Counted from the stretch's first letter, positions 23,400-34,306 are shown. The stretch: 64,000 nucleotides of DNA from Bathymodiolus brooksi (GCA_963680875.1 OY804575.1:30532494-30596493); one strand, 5' to 3'. Notes: a model not told the origin generated them from the letters alone. A program made the numbers and translations.

Positions 23400-24012
23400 T
23401 TTTTACTTTATAATGATTTTATTGTCAATATATATATACAATTGGATTGGGAACAAGTTTTTACAACTTACTAGTCCCTCTCCATACAAATACATTAATA
23501 GCATAAACAAAACAAATCAAATGACAGCAAATGTACAGGCTATATCAATTATAATTAGTAAATTAAGCAAAATCATGTCAAACTAAGCATACATATTAAA
23601 TATTGTTTTCATATTTAACAGAAAAAAAAGGGGTGGGGGGGGTAAAACTAATAAATTGTGTTGAGATAATATCACGGTTGGGGATAATAATTATTAAATC
23701 TACAAGTTTGTCGAATAAATTTTTGCACTGATTTGAACAATAAAATATTCAATTCTTCACTAATTACGTTACATCCAAAGAGTATATATTCTATAGAGAT
23801 GGGAACAATGTTATTAAAATAGTTAAACAGAGAAGTTCTATCGTGTTGATAAAGTGGATATTCAAGAAAAAAATGAATAGCATCCTCAAATAAATGACCA
23901 CATACACAACGTGGATCATTCTTCAAATTTACTCTATATTAATCGGCATTAAGGCCACTACATCTATGTCTTAGCTTAGTATGTATTATGTTAGTTTTCC
24001 TATCGCCAATAT
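23400..24012 (-). mobile_element. LINE 3' remnant (jockey/I-type), broken
   Basis: On the minus strand the frame reads GDRKTNIIHTKLRHRCSGLN then AD, a stop, YRVNLKNDPRCVCGHLFEDA and IHFFLEYPLY. This is the C-terminal finger region of a non-LTR retrotransposon, with one in-frame stop between AD and YR and a Tyr where the last Cys of the finger is usual. The 3' end near 23400 is T-rich on the plus strand. Only about 600 bp remain. Confidence 0.82.
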
Positions 24013-24202
24013 TGTAAAATGAAGACACCGGAATTTGAACAGGCTGAATGGCTTTTTTAAATTTGGAAAACATGCAAGTGACAGTGGAAAGAATGTGAAA
24101 TCATTCTTGATAATGGTTCACACATATACATTGAAAATTTTAATTGGTATCTCTCCATCAGTTATATTTAAACTGAAATGCTCTTCAAGACTTTTTCAGC
24201 TA

Positions 24203-25346
24203 CAGTACGTACAGAGGTTTTTAGCACGAAATCACCTTGGTCTGTGTTCTTTCACGGTGAAATGGTGGTGATATGTCATAAAATCTCTGTAAAATGTTGG
24301 TGAAATTGTGAAAATATACAAATTAGGGCCTAAATGTCGGTGAAATATTTTAATTGTCGGTGAAACACAGAGGCGAAAATCAAATCTCTGCGTAGAAGGA
24401 TTTTCTGTCTTTTGTTGGCGTTTTGATAACTGAGTCTAAGAGTATGCATTATGCTAAGTAGTCTATGAAAAAAAATCCACATATATTTTCTGAAGGGTCT
24501 TTGCTTTTAAAAATGACCTGGCAAAAAGGTACAATTTCAATTTTTATTGCAGAAATTGAATAAGATGGCCTATATAAATGCAAGGTTTAATTATTGCGAC
24601 GCACCTAGATAAAGAAAAAAAAAATTGATGTAAATTTTTATCTAAACATGCGTTTTCATTTTCGTATTTGTATGTCGTTAATCTCCTTGCAAGCCACGTG
24701 TCATGTTTACCTTTAATTAAAGTGGATACACATTTCCCTTTGTACACACATTTTTCACGTGAATGAGAACCTAGAAAGGTTTCCACATCATTATCGATCA
24801 AAGCATGCTTTTGGGGATCTAGAAACATTTGTAACAGGTGAACTTTAGTCACGTGTGAGTCGACAGTAATAGAACATCCGAAGTTTATTTTAATTAGAAA
24901 ATAATACAATGCAAGCTTATAAATGGTAATGATCACATAATACTAAACGTTTGTACATTGTTTTCTTAACAATAGATTAAAACAAAAGCAAATATCAGAA
25001 TTAAAGAATGAAAATATGATGACAGCTTGCACACCTGAAAAAGAAAATAATTATTTGTTATGAATGATTCATATTATCAAAAATGACAGTTTTATATACA
25101 GATCTCAAGAACATACAAATGTACAAATAAAGGTTAATATCTCATTTCTTTATTTCGCGGCGTCTAATTGTCAATGTCGGTGTTTTGGTGGCGTTTTATA
25201 GTAAATCAGCAAAAACACTGTGTTCGATTTTTCTCGGACATTTCGCGGTGTCAACACCGACTTTTTTTTAAATTTCACCAACATTTTCTTTATTTCACCG
25301 ACGTCGGACCACAGTGATTTCTTACTAAAACGCACAGTCCGTACTG
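24203..25346. mobile_element. TA-flanked DNA transposon with repeated subterminal motif
   Basis: The 33-bp termini, beginning CAGTACG and sharing GAAATCAC, are inverted and about three quarters identical, with TA on both sides (24201-24202, 25347-25348). Inside the left end the word GGTGAAA occurs at least four times (24255-24365), and its complement TTTCACC lies inside the right end (25276-25300). A minus-strand open frame at 24544-24936 is 130 codons long, but I recognise no domain in it. A mariner/pogo-like assignment rests only on the TA duplication. Confidence 0.72.
24544..24936 (-). CDS. unrecognised 130-codon open frame inside a transposon
   Basis: The frame begins MIITIYKLALYYFLIKINFG, which is hydrophobic, and later has CVYKGKCVSTLIKGKHDTWL. 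It has no recognised transposase motif. It lies wholly within the TA-flanked element at 24203-25346. It may be a remnant of that element's coding region or a chance open frame; the second is at least as likely. Confidence 0.2.
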   Translation of the reverse strand: MIITIYKLALYYFLIKINFGCSITVDSHVTKVHLLQMFLDPQKHALIDNDVETFLGSHSREKCVYKGKCVSTLIKGKHDTWLARRLTTYKYENENACLDKNLHQFFFSLSRCVAIIKPCIYIGHLIQFLQ

Positions 25347-25584
25347 TATAATGATAACAGTGTACGCAAATATATTTGAATTTTACAGGACATAGTCTGA
25401 TGTTCTACCAAGCTTAATTTAAAATGACTTTTATCGGTACAAAGATAGTGATAATATCTGATGATTAATTTATTTTCTATAAACTTAAATTGCCTGGGTT
25501 TTTTTTGTTACAAAGATATAGTAATAATATCTGGAGATTTCTTTACTTTTTATTAAACTTTAATGTCTTTTATTTATTACCCAG

Positions 25585-25646
25585 ATATAGTGCTGGTGCA
25601 GGTGGAGGGGCTGATGGAGGGGGAGCTGCTGATCTTATAACTGCAT
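25585..25646 (+). CDS. USP14: USP14 exon 6 (Gly/Ala-rich segment)
   Basis: The exon follows a TTACCCAG acceptor and precedes a GTAAGA donor. It completes the split Arg, then encodes YSAGAGGGADGGGAADLITA and the first base of a Ser codon (residues 135-156). The position matches the human segment after the Cys box that ends in YITA, but the run here is much richer in Gly. The longer open frame around it (25490-25678) includes intron on both sides. Confidence 0.92.
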
Positions 25647-26410
25647 GTAAGATTTTATTTGTAAATCATTTTCAATAGGAATATTTACGATTTATTTGGA
25701 CAAGTTAAATATTACATTATTCTCTTGTCTTTTCGTGTGTCGTAATATTAAATATGGAATGTTAGTTTTCCTATGATCTGAAAGCAATGGGTGAAATTAA
25801 CAAGAAAATGAGGTTACCAAATGTGAATGACGTTGAAGACAATTCACATGTTATACAGAATAATGTAAAACTGCTATTGATTTAGGTAGATTTTGCCTGT
25901 TTGTGAACAAGAACACATGTTTATCCCTATTTATCAATTTTTATTTCATACATACTGGATACTATCTACATAATATGCCAATATGAAAAAAAAATTCAAT
26001 CAACAGGAAAGATATAATATGCCAATATGAAAAAATATCTGTCAACAGGAAAATTGTTTTTAATATTGAGAATAAAAATCACAAGATATCAACACTCAGC
26101 AAAAAAGATTGCAATTTAAGGTGATTCTGATCTATTTATATAGTTGTATAAAATGACTACTACTAACAACCTGTTCAGTAGGAAGTGTTGCATGGAGCAT
26201 GACATTCTCCATACATGAGGCATTCATTTACATCATGTCTCCTAATGGAAAGTTCTGTACATGATTTGTCCCTGCACAACTAGTGGGCACACCTTTTGGA
26301 GGAGTTATTTCCAGCAGTGGAGACATTATTTCCTATTTCTATAACTCCTACCCATGATTAAATTTATAGGTGGATCATATCTTGAACAGCCCATGAAGAT
26401 AATAATATAA
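25647..26410. other. start of intron 6, no gene seen
   Basis: AT-rich. A short local duplication (AATATGCCAATATGAAAAA near 25972 and 26014) is the only structure noticed. Confidence 0.45.
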
Positions 26411-26533
26411 GTTATTTACGTTCATATCCGTAGATATGGAGATTTTTTAACACCCTGAAATAGCCAAGTACATCCCAAGGCACAGTCGAAGGGTGTTAAA
26501 ATCTCCATATCTACGGATAGGAACGTAAATAAC
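26411..26533. repeat. foldback with 45-bp arms
   Basis: Arms 26411-26456 and 26490-26533 are reverse complements with a few mismatches, from GTTATTTACGTTC to TTAACACCC. The 33-bp loop is unremarkable. It abuts the MITE that starts at 26538. Confidence 0.85.
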
Positions 26534-26537
26534 GAAT

Positions 26538-26936
26538 TTATCCCCGGCTATAGTCAAAAATAAGATATTTTGGATCCCGGCGGGCCACGTAAAAGTGACG
26601 TTTTCTTTGTTTTTGGAAAGAATAAGTAAAAAATATGAAAGTTTCGAGTGTTTTTTACACAGTGTAGGGTACTACATTTGGTAGAACCCTTCAGTTGATC
26701 AAATTAACAGCTTTTTATTCAATGTATAACCAAAATTAACTAAATTTGATTTTGGAGTGTAACGTCGCGAGCTTTGACGTCATATTATCCCCGTTTTGAA
26801 AAATAATGCAACATTTGATTGGTTAATGGCTAGTTACACCCGGTAATATGGCCTAGCAACACCCAGGAATATGGGTTTTTTAATACCCTGGGTTTTAACC
26901 AATCAAAAGTTGTTATAATTTTCAAGCCGGGGATAA
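26538..26936. mobile_element. MITE with TTATCCCCGGCT ends
   Basis: TTATCCCCGGCT at 26538-26549 is mirrored by AGCCGGGGATAA at 26925-26936. The interior contains TTTGATTGGTTAATGGC and its counterpart AACCAATCAAAAG, plus CCCGGTAATATGGCC. No coding sequence. Together with the adjoining foldback it may be one composite unit. Confidence 0.7.
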
Positions 26937-27007
26937 TGATTGTTAATGACCATGATGCCCATGACGTCTAATTCTAACATTAATATTTTGATGACTTTCT
27001 GTTTCAG

Positions 27008-27138
27008 CAATGAGGGATCTGTTTATTAATATGGACAAGTCAGGGACTGCTATTCCTCCTATTATTATGCTACAAGTATTACATATGGCTTATCCACAGT
27101 TTGCTGAAAAAGGTGAACATGGAGGCTATACCCAACAG
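27008..27138 (+). CDS. USP14: USP14 exon 7
   Basis: The exon follows GTTTCAG and ends on CAACAG before a GTAATA donor. It completes the Ser codon and encodes 43 residues (157-199) including MRDLFINMDKSG, IPPIIMLQVLHMAYPQFAEK and the GGYTQQ end that leads into the conserved DANECW motif of exon 8. Confidence 0.95.
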
Positions 27139-27711
27139 GTAATACATCAATGTCAAGACAATACTAGTTTATAGAATCTCTTATTAATATGTTTTGTTTG
27201 TAGTTGTTGTTCTAAAATCCTAATACAGTAATAAACATAAACAAAAATGTCTAAAGCAGTAATTCTGTAAGAATGTTTACAAAGTTTCTCCAGATCAGTA
27301 ATTCAATAAACAAAACATCTCCAGACCAGTTATTCAGTAGGCAAAACTTCTTAATAGCAGTATTTCAGTATAAAAATATTCTCCAGACCAGTATTTTCAT
27401 TGGCACCAAATTACTTTTTTTTTTATCTAATACATTTACAGGAAAAATGATTTTTTTAGCACATTTAAAAATAGTCAAATTTCGTGATCTTGAAACTCGA
27501 ATAAATCAAAGTAAAATAACAGTCTGATTTCTTGAAAATTCTGTGAACTGTGGGATTCCTTCTACTTTGTCACAATATGGTTTACCTGTAAATTCAATCG
27601 AACATTCAATATTGACATTTTATATTTGAACATTAACAGTTATGAATTATAAATATTTTCATGATGTGCCTGAGTTTTAATGATGATTGAAGATATTGAT
27701 GTCTATTTAAG
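27139..27711. other. intron 7, no gene seen
   Basis: AT-rich. A weak repeat of phrases such as CTCCAGA(T/C)CAGTA with a spacing near 33-54 bp (27291-27390) suggests a degraded minisatellite. The open frame there is not coding. Confidence 0.4.
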
Positions 27712-27786
27712 GATGCAAATGAATGTTGGACAGAGCTGGTTAGATGTTTACAACAGAAAGTCCCTGGTGTCAAAGATGAAAAAGCG
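27712..27786 (+). CDS. USP14: USP14 exon 8 (DANE motif)
   Basis: Twenty-five full codons follow a TATTTAAG acceptor and precede a GTAAGA donor. The product begins DANECWTELVRCLQQKV; the D-A-x-E pattern is conserved in USP proteases (QQDAxE box). It covers residues 200-224. Confidence 0.95.
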
Positions 27787-28011
27787 GTAAGAATTCACAT
27801 ATAAAAAAAATTCTTATCAAAATGGTAAAGTTGTTCTGTAGATGTATACCTAGTCCACTATGGCAAATTAGGTGTCTTGCATTTTAAAAATAAATCAAGT
27901 TACAAATGGAAAGTGGTCAGACCAGGCTGTTTAACTCCTTCCAGTGATATGTTTCTGTCTTGGAAATTACCTTTCATTTTCTTTGTAAACAAATTACCTG
28001 TCTGTGGTATT

Positions 28012-28345
28012 ATGGTGAGCGTGCACGCCTCGAGTGCGGTAGATCATGGGTTTAAATCCTGGTTAAGCTAATTACTATAAAATGTATTTGCTGTTTCTTC
28101 AATGATAACACAGTATTATTAAGTCAGATCAAAGACTAGTTGTCTTTGAATCAGGTGTGTGAGTGGAGCAATATGTCTAGCCATAGAATGTTGTTTCAAT
28201 GAGCTAGCAATATAAAAAAATGCAACTATGCATGTTGGTTTAAATAGTACAAAGTGGAAATCATCATTATCTCATTGAAATGTAACTTGTTCTTGCCATG
28301 GTATAGCTGAAAAATTGTTCACTTGACATTAAACAACAATCACTC
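28012..28345 (+). repeat. tRNA-derived SINE (family 1)
   Basis: The head GGTGAGCGTGCACGCCTCGA is followed by GTAGATCATGGGTTTAAATC, which fits A- and B-box spacing. The body has GTTTCAATGAGCTAGCAATA and the tail reads ATAGCTGAAAAATTGTTCAC then TTGACATTAAACAACAATCA. The same tail motif closes family 2. Confidence 0.75.
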
Positions 28346-28496
28346 TCTCACAAACAGATATATTTATTTTTATTGTAAGCAAAAATACATTTCTATTGGA
28401 TTCCGTCAACTTTATTAAAAAAAATTATTGATAGCAAAATATTTGTTTATGCAATATGTTTTGAGACTTGAGAAAATGATTTATGTTTATTTCCAG

Positions 28497-28561
28497 GGTG
28501 ACAGTGCATCCATTACTTCTGGCCTTATAGATCAGTACCTATCTGGAGAGTTTGATGTGTC
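28497..28561 (+). CDS. USP14: USP14 exon 9
   Basis: The exon follows a TTTCCAG acceptor. It encodes GDSASITSGLIDQYLSGEFD and VS, matching the LIDQFFGVEFETTMKC region of human USP14. The donor is GTATCC just after the two bases TC of a Ser codon. The open frame continues for seven more codons to a stop, but exon 10 restores the MKC motif in phase, so the GTATCC donor is preferred. Confidence 0.88.
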
Positions 28562-28779
28562 GTATCCTTTAATAAAGTAACTTACATATTATAGTTGGAT
28601 TTTAATATGGGCAGAGTAAATGGCAACTAAAATATGACACAACGATCATTAATAAAACAAGAAATATTATTAAATAATCACTAAAACGATCTTGAATTAT
28701 TTCAGATTACGTAATTCAATGTTAACAATATTAAAAGAGGCAATTAATGTTGGATTAAAATTATGCAGTACATCTGTCA

Positions 28780-28927
28780 CTCGGACTTTTAACCTCCTAT
28801 TTAATTCAAGTCCGTAATGGACAGTTTCAACTGGTCCGTCGGTCTTTACAGGAATAGAAAATGTTAGGTCCGAACCCACAAATTGCCAGTCCTGGACCTC
28901 GGACCAGCAGATTTTTAACCCCTGACA
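28780..28927 (-). mobile_element. hAT-like terminus next to exon 10
   Basis: Read on the minus strand, the end is CAGGGGTTAAAAATCTGC followed by GGTCCGAGGTCCAGGAC, the same style as the other hAT-like ends here. The partner end was not found. It stops 33 bp before the exon 10 acceptor dinucleotide boundary, so part of the branch-point region may lie in or beside the repeat. Confidence 0.55.
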
Positions 28928-28960
28928 TGTATTCTCAATTTGACCCTTGACCTTCATCAG

Positions 28961-29043
28961 AATGAAATGTGAAGAGGCAACAGAAGAACCAGCGACAGAA
29001 TCAACAGAGAAGTTTTATCAACTGAGTTGTTTTATAGAAAAAG
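28961..29043 (+). CDS. USP14: USP14 exon 10
   Basis: The acceptor is CTTCATCAG. The exon encodes MKCEEATEEPATESTEKFYQ and LSCFIEK, the acidic stretch and the LSCFI strand of the USP14 catalytic domain (residues 246-274), and ends with one base of a Glu codon before GTAAAA. Only 34 bp upstream of the exon lies the terminus of a hAT-like repeat. Confidence 0.93.
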
Positions 29044-29710
29044 GTAAAATGGCTGATATGTCTACATTTGATTATTGTTTCAATTTCTTGTACCTCTGAA
29101 AATGATGAAAGTCATTTTGATGTGTCAACATATTTTTTATAGGGATGTTGTATGTTTATCAAAGTAATGTGGATTTTTTATAATCTTCTGAATTAATAGA
29201 TTAATATTAAAATATCTTTACATATTGATCAAACTTCAAATGTTTATATATATTTATGTTTATGTAATCTTCAATAATGACTTAAAACCCAAAGAAGCCT
29301 TGTGGAGGAAAATTTCTACATATTTCATTATGAACATTTTTCTGCAAATAGACGATACCTTGCAAATAATGGAAATATATTATGAAAAGGAAATTTATAT
29401 AGTGATGGTCAACAATTCCACCAATGTCACATTGACCTTAATTCACTGAACACAGCAAAGACCATGACATATGACGTTGGAAATCCAGATCCTGGCTTGG
29501 GAGAGGAACATAAATGTAGCATAAATTAAACAGGTTTATGTGATCCCAACAATACTCTCTTGATAGTTGGATGACAACTAAATTATACCTTAAATACTTT
29601 TTTTTTTAGCAAAATTCAAATTGACTACCGGTAAATTTCTTGTCAAGACAGTCAATGAGGTTTTGCATGGAATATTTATATGCATTTTGTTTTATCTTTT
29701 TTTTTTCCAG
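29044..29710. other. intron 10, no gene seen
   Basis: AT-rich intron, open in several short frames without resemblance to known proteins. Ends in a long T-run and the exon 11 acceptor. Confidence 0.5.
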
Positions 29711-29742
29711 AGGTTAAATATATGCATACTGGCCTGAGATCT
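29711..29742 (+). CDS. USP14: USP14 exon 11 (32-nt micro-exon)
   Basis: A long polypyrimidine tract and CCAG precede the exon and a perfect GTAAGT follows it. It completes Glu and encodes VKYMHTGLRS (residues 275-284), matching the EVKYLFTGLKL strand of human USP14. Confidence 0.92.
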
Positions 29743-30255
29743 GTAAGTACTAAGTACTTGTATATTTTATAAATCATTGTCAGGACCAGATTTTTTTTCT
29801 CCAGTGGTGTCCTGGAGGGTTCCTATCACCACAAAAATTTGTGAATTTATGGATTTCCAGGTTACCATAACAATTTAAATATATGGCATGTATTATCTAA
29901 ATGAAGTGCCTCCCAGCCCTACCCTGCACACCAAATAAGTACATTCTGACACCCTATACAATCATTTATGGTTGACAAACAGTAGAAAATCACAGCTTTA
30001 TCAATCTGTCCATCTTTAATAATATTTTCACACCTATGTGTATAATTGAAATAAACATTTGTTGAGATGGGAGGTTTACTGGTTTCAAAGTGTTGTTTGT
30101 CATCTGCCTGTAAACATATTTATATACATGTAGTGGGACATGGCAGAGTGTCTCTTTTGAACAATGAGATCACTGTGACCTTGACCTTTGAGAACAATGT
30201 TAAATAATTGGGTTTTTTTTATCTTACAACTTTCAAATTTTTGTATGTATATGTA
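29743..30255. other. start of intron 11, no gene seen
   Basis: AT-rich; includes TCACTGTGACCTTGACCTTT near 30170, but no assigned repeat. Confidence 0.45.
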
Positions 30256-31208
30256 CAGTTGACTCTCATTGTCTCGAACTCGGTTGACTCGAATTTCCGG
30301 TTGAGGCGAATTTTTATCGAAGTCCCGAACTTCGTTGTGTATAAATATATATAATTTGATTCCTGTTGAATCGAATTCGGATGAGTCGAAATTTCGGTTG
30401 TCTCGAATAAAAGTTTTGGTCCCGAGATGTAGAAAGCCATATTATTTACATTCGTTAAGTCGAATTTACCTGTCAAGACATGTGTATTACCTTGGGATTA
30501 AAATTGGATCACAGGTGAAACATCCGGTCATTGACTGACCTTTTTACCTTAGGCTCTTTCACATGTTTATTTCACAATCTGTCAAATTAATTAGTGATAA
30601 TATTTGAATTGGCTTGGTATTATGACACAGGTTAAATATGTACAATCAAAATTATCGATTCATAATAAGTGCGCTTGGGTTGGCATACATCAATGATTAT
30701 GAAAAGTATACAAAGGAAGCGTTTTATCTATTGAATTATTTGTCGGAAATTAATTTTGATTAAAGAAGAATAGTTTTCTTCTACACTTTATTGAATAATA
30801 AAAACACACAATTTATTGTAAATAAACAGTATTGCACAAAGAAAAATACGTTATGATGGGTGAAGTTTAATGACAATGCAACAGCTGAAAAACATAAAAA
30901 AAAACAGATAAACATATTCATACACACAAAAAAAGATATCTAGAAGCTATCAGTCGTTCCACAAGATTCAAAGAATTTAACAGAGAGAAAAAAAACAGCA
31001 ACAAAAACATCGAATATGTTTAAAATCGTTCCGAGAATAGGGACATGCGATGCTGGTTTTAGCTCTTCAAAATTTTGCTCGAGTTGTCTCCCTTTCGTCG
31101 TTAAACAAACTACACTTCCGGTATTTTCGTAGCTCCTCTTGAGTCGAACTACGGTTGACTCAAATTTTTCCATGGTCCCATCGAATTTGAGACAACGAGA
31201 GTCAACTG
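30256..31208. mobile_element. pogo/Tigger-like DNA transposon, non-autonomous
   Basis: Ends CAGTTGACTCTCATTGTCTC and (reverse complement) CAGTTGACTCTCGTTGTCTC differ by one base and are flanked by TA (30254-30255, 31209-31210). The interior repeats words such as TTGACTCGAATTT and TGAGTCGAAATTTCGG. The end sequence and TA target are those of pogo-like mariner elements. No transposase; the minus-strand frame at 30940-31173 has no recognised motif. Confidence 0.85.
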
Positions 31209-31210
31209 TA

Positions 31211-31562
31211 TTAGGATATGATGGAGTGTCACCTAAAAAAATGAAGTCACTGTGACCATGAGATCATATATTTGATTTTAATGACATATATTAATGTCGA
31301 GGTCAATTCAGCAATTTTCATAGTGTACAAAAGTCACTTTGAACTGCTGACTTTTCTATGTTATCTAAATATTATTATTATAAGTACAACTTGTCAGTGG
31401 ATTAAACTATCCTTTTAACATTCCTAAAATACATAACAGAATTTAATTACAGGACAATATTTATGTTTGTATCATTGATTCTACTATATAGGATATGTAA
31501 TATTTTCCGTAATATTGGAAGTATTTTTTTCCACACTTAATACTTATAACTATATTTTTCAG
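31211..31562. other. end of intron 11, no gene seen
   Basis: AT-rich sequence leading into the exon 12 acceptor; nothing recognised. Confidence 0.5.
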
Positions 31563-31628
31563 AGATTAGAAGAACATATAACAAAAAACTCGCCAACATT
31601 AGGAAGAGACGCTGTATATAAAAAATCT
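31563..31628 (+). CDS. USP14: USP14 exon 12
   Basis: Twenty-two full codons follow TTTTTCAG and precede GTAAGT. The product RLEEHITKNSPTLGRDAVYK ends in KS and matches the human LQEEITKQSPTLQRNALY segment (residues 285-306). Confidence 0.94.
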
Positions 31629-31869
31629 GTAAGTATCCAACAGTATGAACACTAGATTATTTTGGGAAAATAATTATAAATTTAAAAGATTTAAGGATTA
31701 TAGTACCCAGCTAAAAATTTATAAGCTTCTACCTATGAAATGTAGAAATTATTTTCGCACAAGGTCATACCTATGTTTTGCCAGAATATCAAACATTGAA
31801 ATATGGCTTTATGACATTGAGATGTAGATACAAAGAAAAACAAATTAGCTCAATAGTTCATTTGCCAAT

Positions 31870-32270
31870 ATAGATTTTTTGTTCACCTGACCCAAAAGAA
31901 TAATGTGAGGTTTTGTAATCGTTTGACCTTCGTCTGTGACGGGAACATCGTCTGTAAACTTTTAGCTTGAACAGTTCAGTTTATTTCTCATAAACCAATG
32001 TCCAAATTGGAATCAAACTTGGAATAGTTGTTACTCGGGTAGTCCTCCACATTTTAAATGATTTTCGTTTGATTTGGAAATTCAACATGGCTGTTAGGTC
32101 CAATTATGCTTTCTGATGGGCTTAGATTTAAAAAATCTCCAACGAAATGTGATGGAATTGTTCCTGGGTAGGAATGTTCCATATATGGTTCTCTGAAAAG
32201 GTTTTTTTTTTTTGCTGATAAGAAATCCAAGAGGGCCACTATAGCAAGACAAATCTTCAAAATATGACTA
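31870..32270 (+). repeat. degraded core-repeat element related to element B
   Basis: GTTCACCTGACCCAAAAG at 31881 is a decayed form of the B 5' hairpin, followed by a CGTCTGTGAC...CGTCTGTAAACTTTTAG region and phrases such as GGAAATTCAACATGGCTG and AGAAATCCAAGAGGGCCACT that match the B units. Roughly two half-units remain and no 3' hairpin is seen. Confidence 0.6.
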
Positions 32271-32273
32271 TAC

Positions 32274-33889
32274 AGTCTTCGAAATTAGGCGGTAGTCTGA
32301 AGCCCGTGGCGTGTAAAATTGTACACGGGCGTATAAAATGAGTAGTTCCACAAGTCCGACGGGCCTGTGAAAAAAAGTCATATAGTTTCAAAAGTTCATT
32401 TCATAAGATATTGTGTGTAGATATTTAGTTTATTGTTCTCCGTTTTCAGTTGCTGCCGAGTCAATGCAAAAAATGGGTAGGTAAACAAGTCCTTTTAAGA
32501 ATTTCCGATATTCGAAATAGATTTAGGTGTGTCTGTTTTTTTGCAATTTGATTGGTTGATATTTTTACCATCATATAGGTTTTAAAAAAGGACGAGAAGC
32601 AGGGCTCATGTTAGAAGGCGAAGTAGTTGTGTGGAAAGGTTGACTTCGATTTCTGGTTGGTCAAAAGTGAAGTTCAAGTAGCCTTGTAATTTTGAAGAGT
32701 CACCCTATGTTGTCGGTGTATTTTTGCCACATGCCATTTATGAAAATAACGACATCGTGTTTATGGAATTCTATGGTATTCATTAAGTATTTTGAAAGTG
32801 ACTTTCTTGAAAAGTAACCCATTTCGGCTTAAAGAAACTTTAATTTCGTTCAATATCAAATAAAAATGGCACCACGAGAAAGGGGGTGCAATCAGACACT
32901 GTGCAATGGGAAATGTTGATCGAAGCTACTTTTAACCAAACAAACTTTTGATTTATTTTTTTCTCAATCCTGTAACATAAAGTCTTGAGTTCTCATATAT
33001 AATATGTTCATATTTGAGAAGGTTGGTCATTCAAAATTCGTTGAAATGCACGAAAACACTTCAGATTTTTTTCGATCCGCTTCCAAATCCGATCGGTATT
33101 TTTTTATTATTAATTGCGATCTATTTATAGAACTATTGCTGACAGACCTGTGTCTACGTTAATACCTCTGCAGTTAGAAAATAGACTTTGAACTACAGTA
33201 GTTTTGTTCCATTGTTGCACTCTGATTTGAGGTCTGACAAATAATAATTACAATCTTTACTTGCTTCAGTTTATGACTGTCAGTGTCAATATACGTTCGT
33301 GCTATATTTGCATTTCCTAGCTATCTATATATACAGGTAGTTGGACCGTTGAGCAAATTGGCATATACATATTTCTTCTGCTGAAGGCTACACAAATATG
33401 ATTTTTTGCATTTTGTGTGGTATTAATTCAAAGCATAGTGATATAATAAAAAGGGAGGGTACATATTAAAAATTATCACCAAATTATATGTCACACGCAA
33501 TGATGACACCACAAGTTTTTGTTATAAGAATCTTATAACGATATTGGTTGTGATGATGATGATGAGGAGGAGGTGGACAATGATGATATGGAATATACTG
33601 AGGATGCTATTGACAATATGATTTTAGAATTTTCAGGAGATTAATATAAACATGAATCTAAAATAAAGTGTCTTTTTGTTTTTTTTACTTGCATTCTGGT
33701 CTTACCTAATGCATAATTGACATGTCCACATAATATTTGGTACATCATCATGTTTTGAGTTTTGGTGGTTTGAATTAATGGTCATTAATGTAGTTTTCAA
33801 ATTCAGGCCTGTAGAATTGATGGTGGGCCTGTAAATATTTGAACTTACAGGCCCGGTGGGCCTGTAAGGTAAAAAGTTAAGCGTGAAGA
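32274..33889. mobile_element. hAT-like element without clear target duplication
   Basis: CAGTCTTCGAAATTAGGC (32274) pairs with GAAGACTG (ending 33889). Both ends hold inverted GGGCCTGT/ACAGGCCC words (32360-32372, 33812-33868), the same subterminal style as the other hAT-like elements. Inside are a short coding-like piece at 32580-32640 and an acidic protein end at 33540-33644. The 6 bp on the two sides do not match, so the borders are less certain. Confidence 0.6.
33540..33644 (+). pseudogene. acidic C-terminal tail of a TTF/hAT-type protein
   Basis: Thirty-five codons, DIGCDDDDEEEVDNDDMEYT then EDAIDNMILEFSGD, followed by a stop and an AATAAA-like signal (AAATAAAG at 33661). The Asp/Glu-rich end parallels the tail at 16590-16650, which follows a TTF-type finger. 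No upstream exon in frame. Confidence 0.4.
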
Positions 33890-34306
33890 CTGACACTATT
33901 GGGAAAAAAATAATAAAAATGTGTGGATCTAGATGTTCAAGTTGGCTGACTCCACAGAACATAATTTAACTATGAGAATATAAATAAAACTTTTTCTGAA
34001 AAACTTCATACTTGCTTGAAGACAAACTGTGCAAAAATAACCTGGTTATTTAGTTTTGTTACTTCATATCTTTATGACTTGAATGTATGGCTTACAACTG
34101 TAGTGGTCATCTCATGCAATTATTCACAGCTATTTGCATGATTGTATGAATATTCCAGTGTGATAAACAATGTTTTTGACTGAAGTACACATGTCCAGTA
34201 TTATACCTTTTACAGGTCTCAAGTTATGCCCCTGTTTACTTAGGTTAAATCATGGGGATCCATGCCATATGGACACATTCTTCCATGTTGTTTCATTATA
34301 TTTCAG
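33890..34306. other. end of intron 12, no gene seen
   Basis: AT-rich intron up to the exon 13 acceptor; nothing recognised. Confidence 0.5.

Noticed and set aside
28012..28080. tRNA gene
   Set aside because: B-box-like words are present in the SINE heads, but no cloverleaf with acceptor stem or anticodon arm could be drawn.
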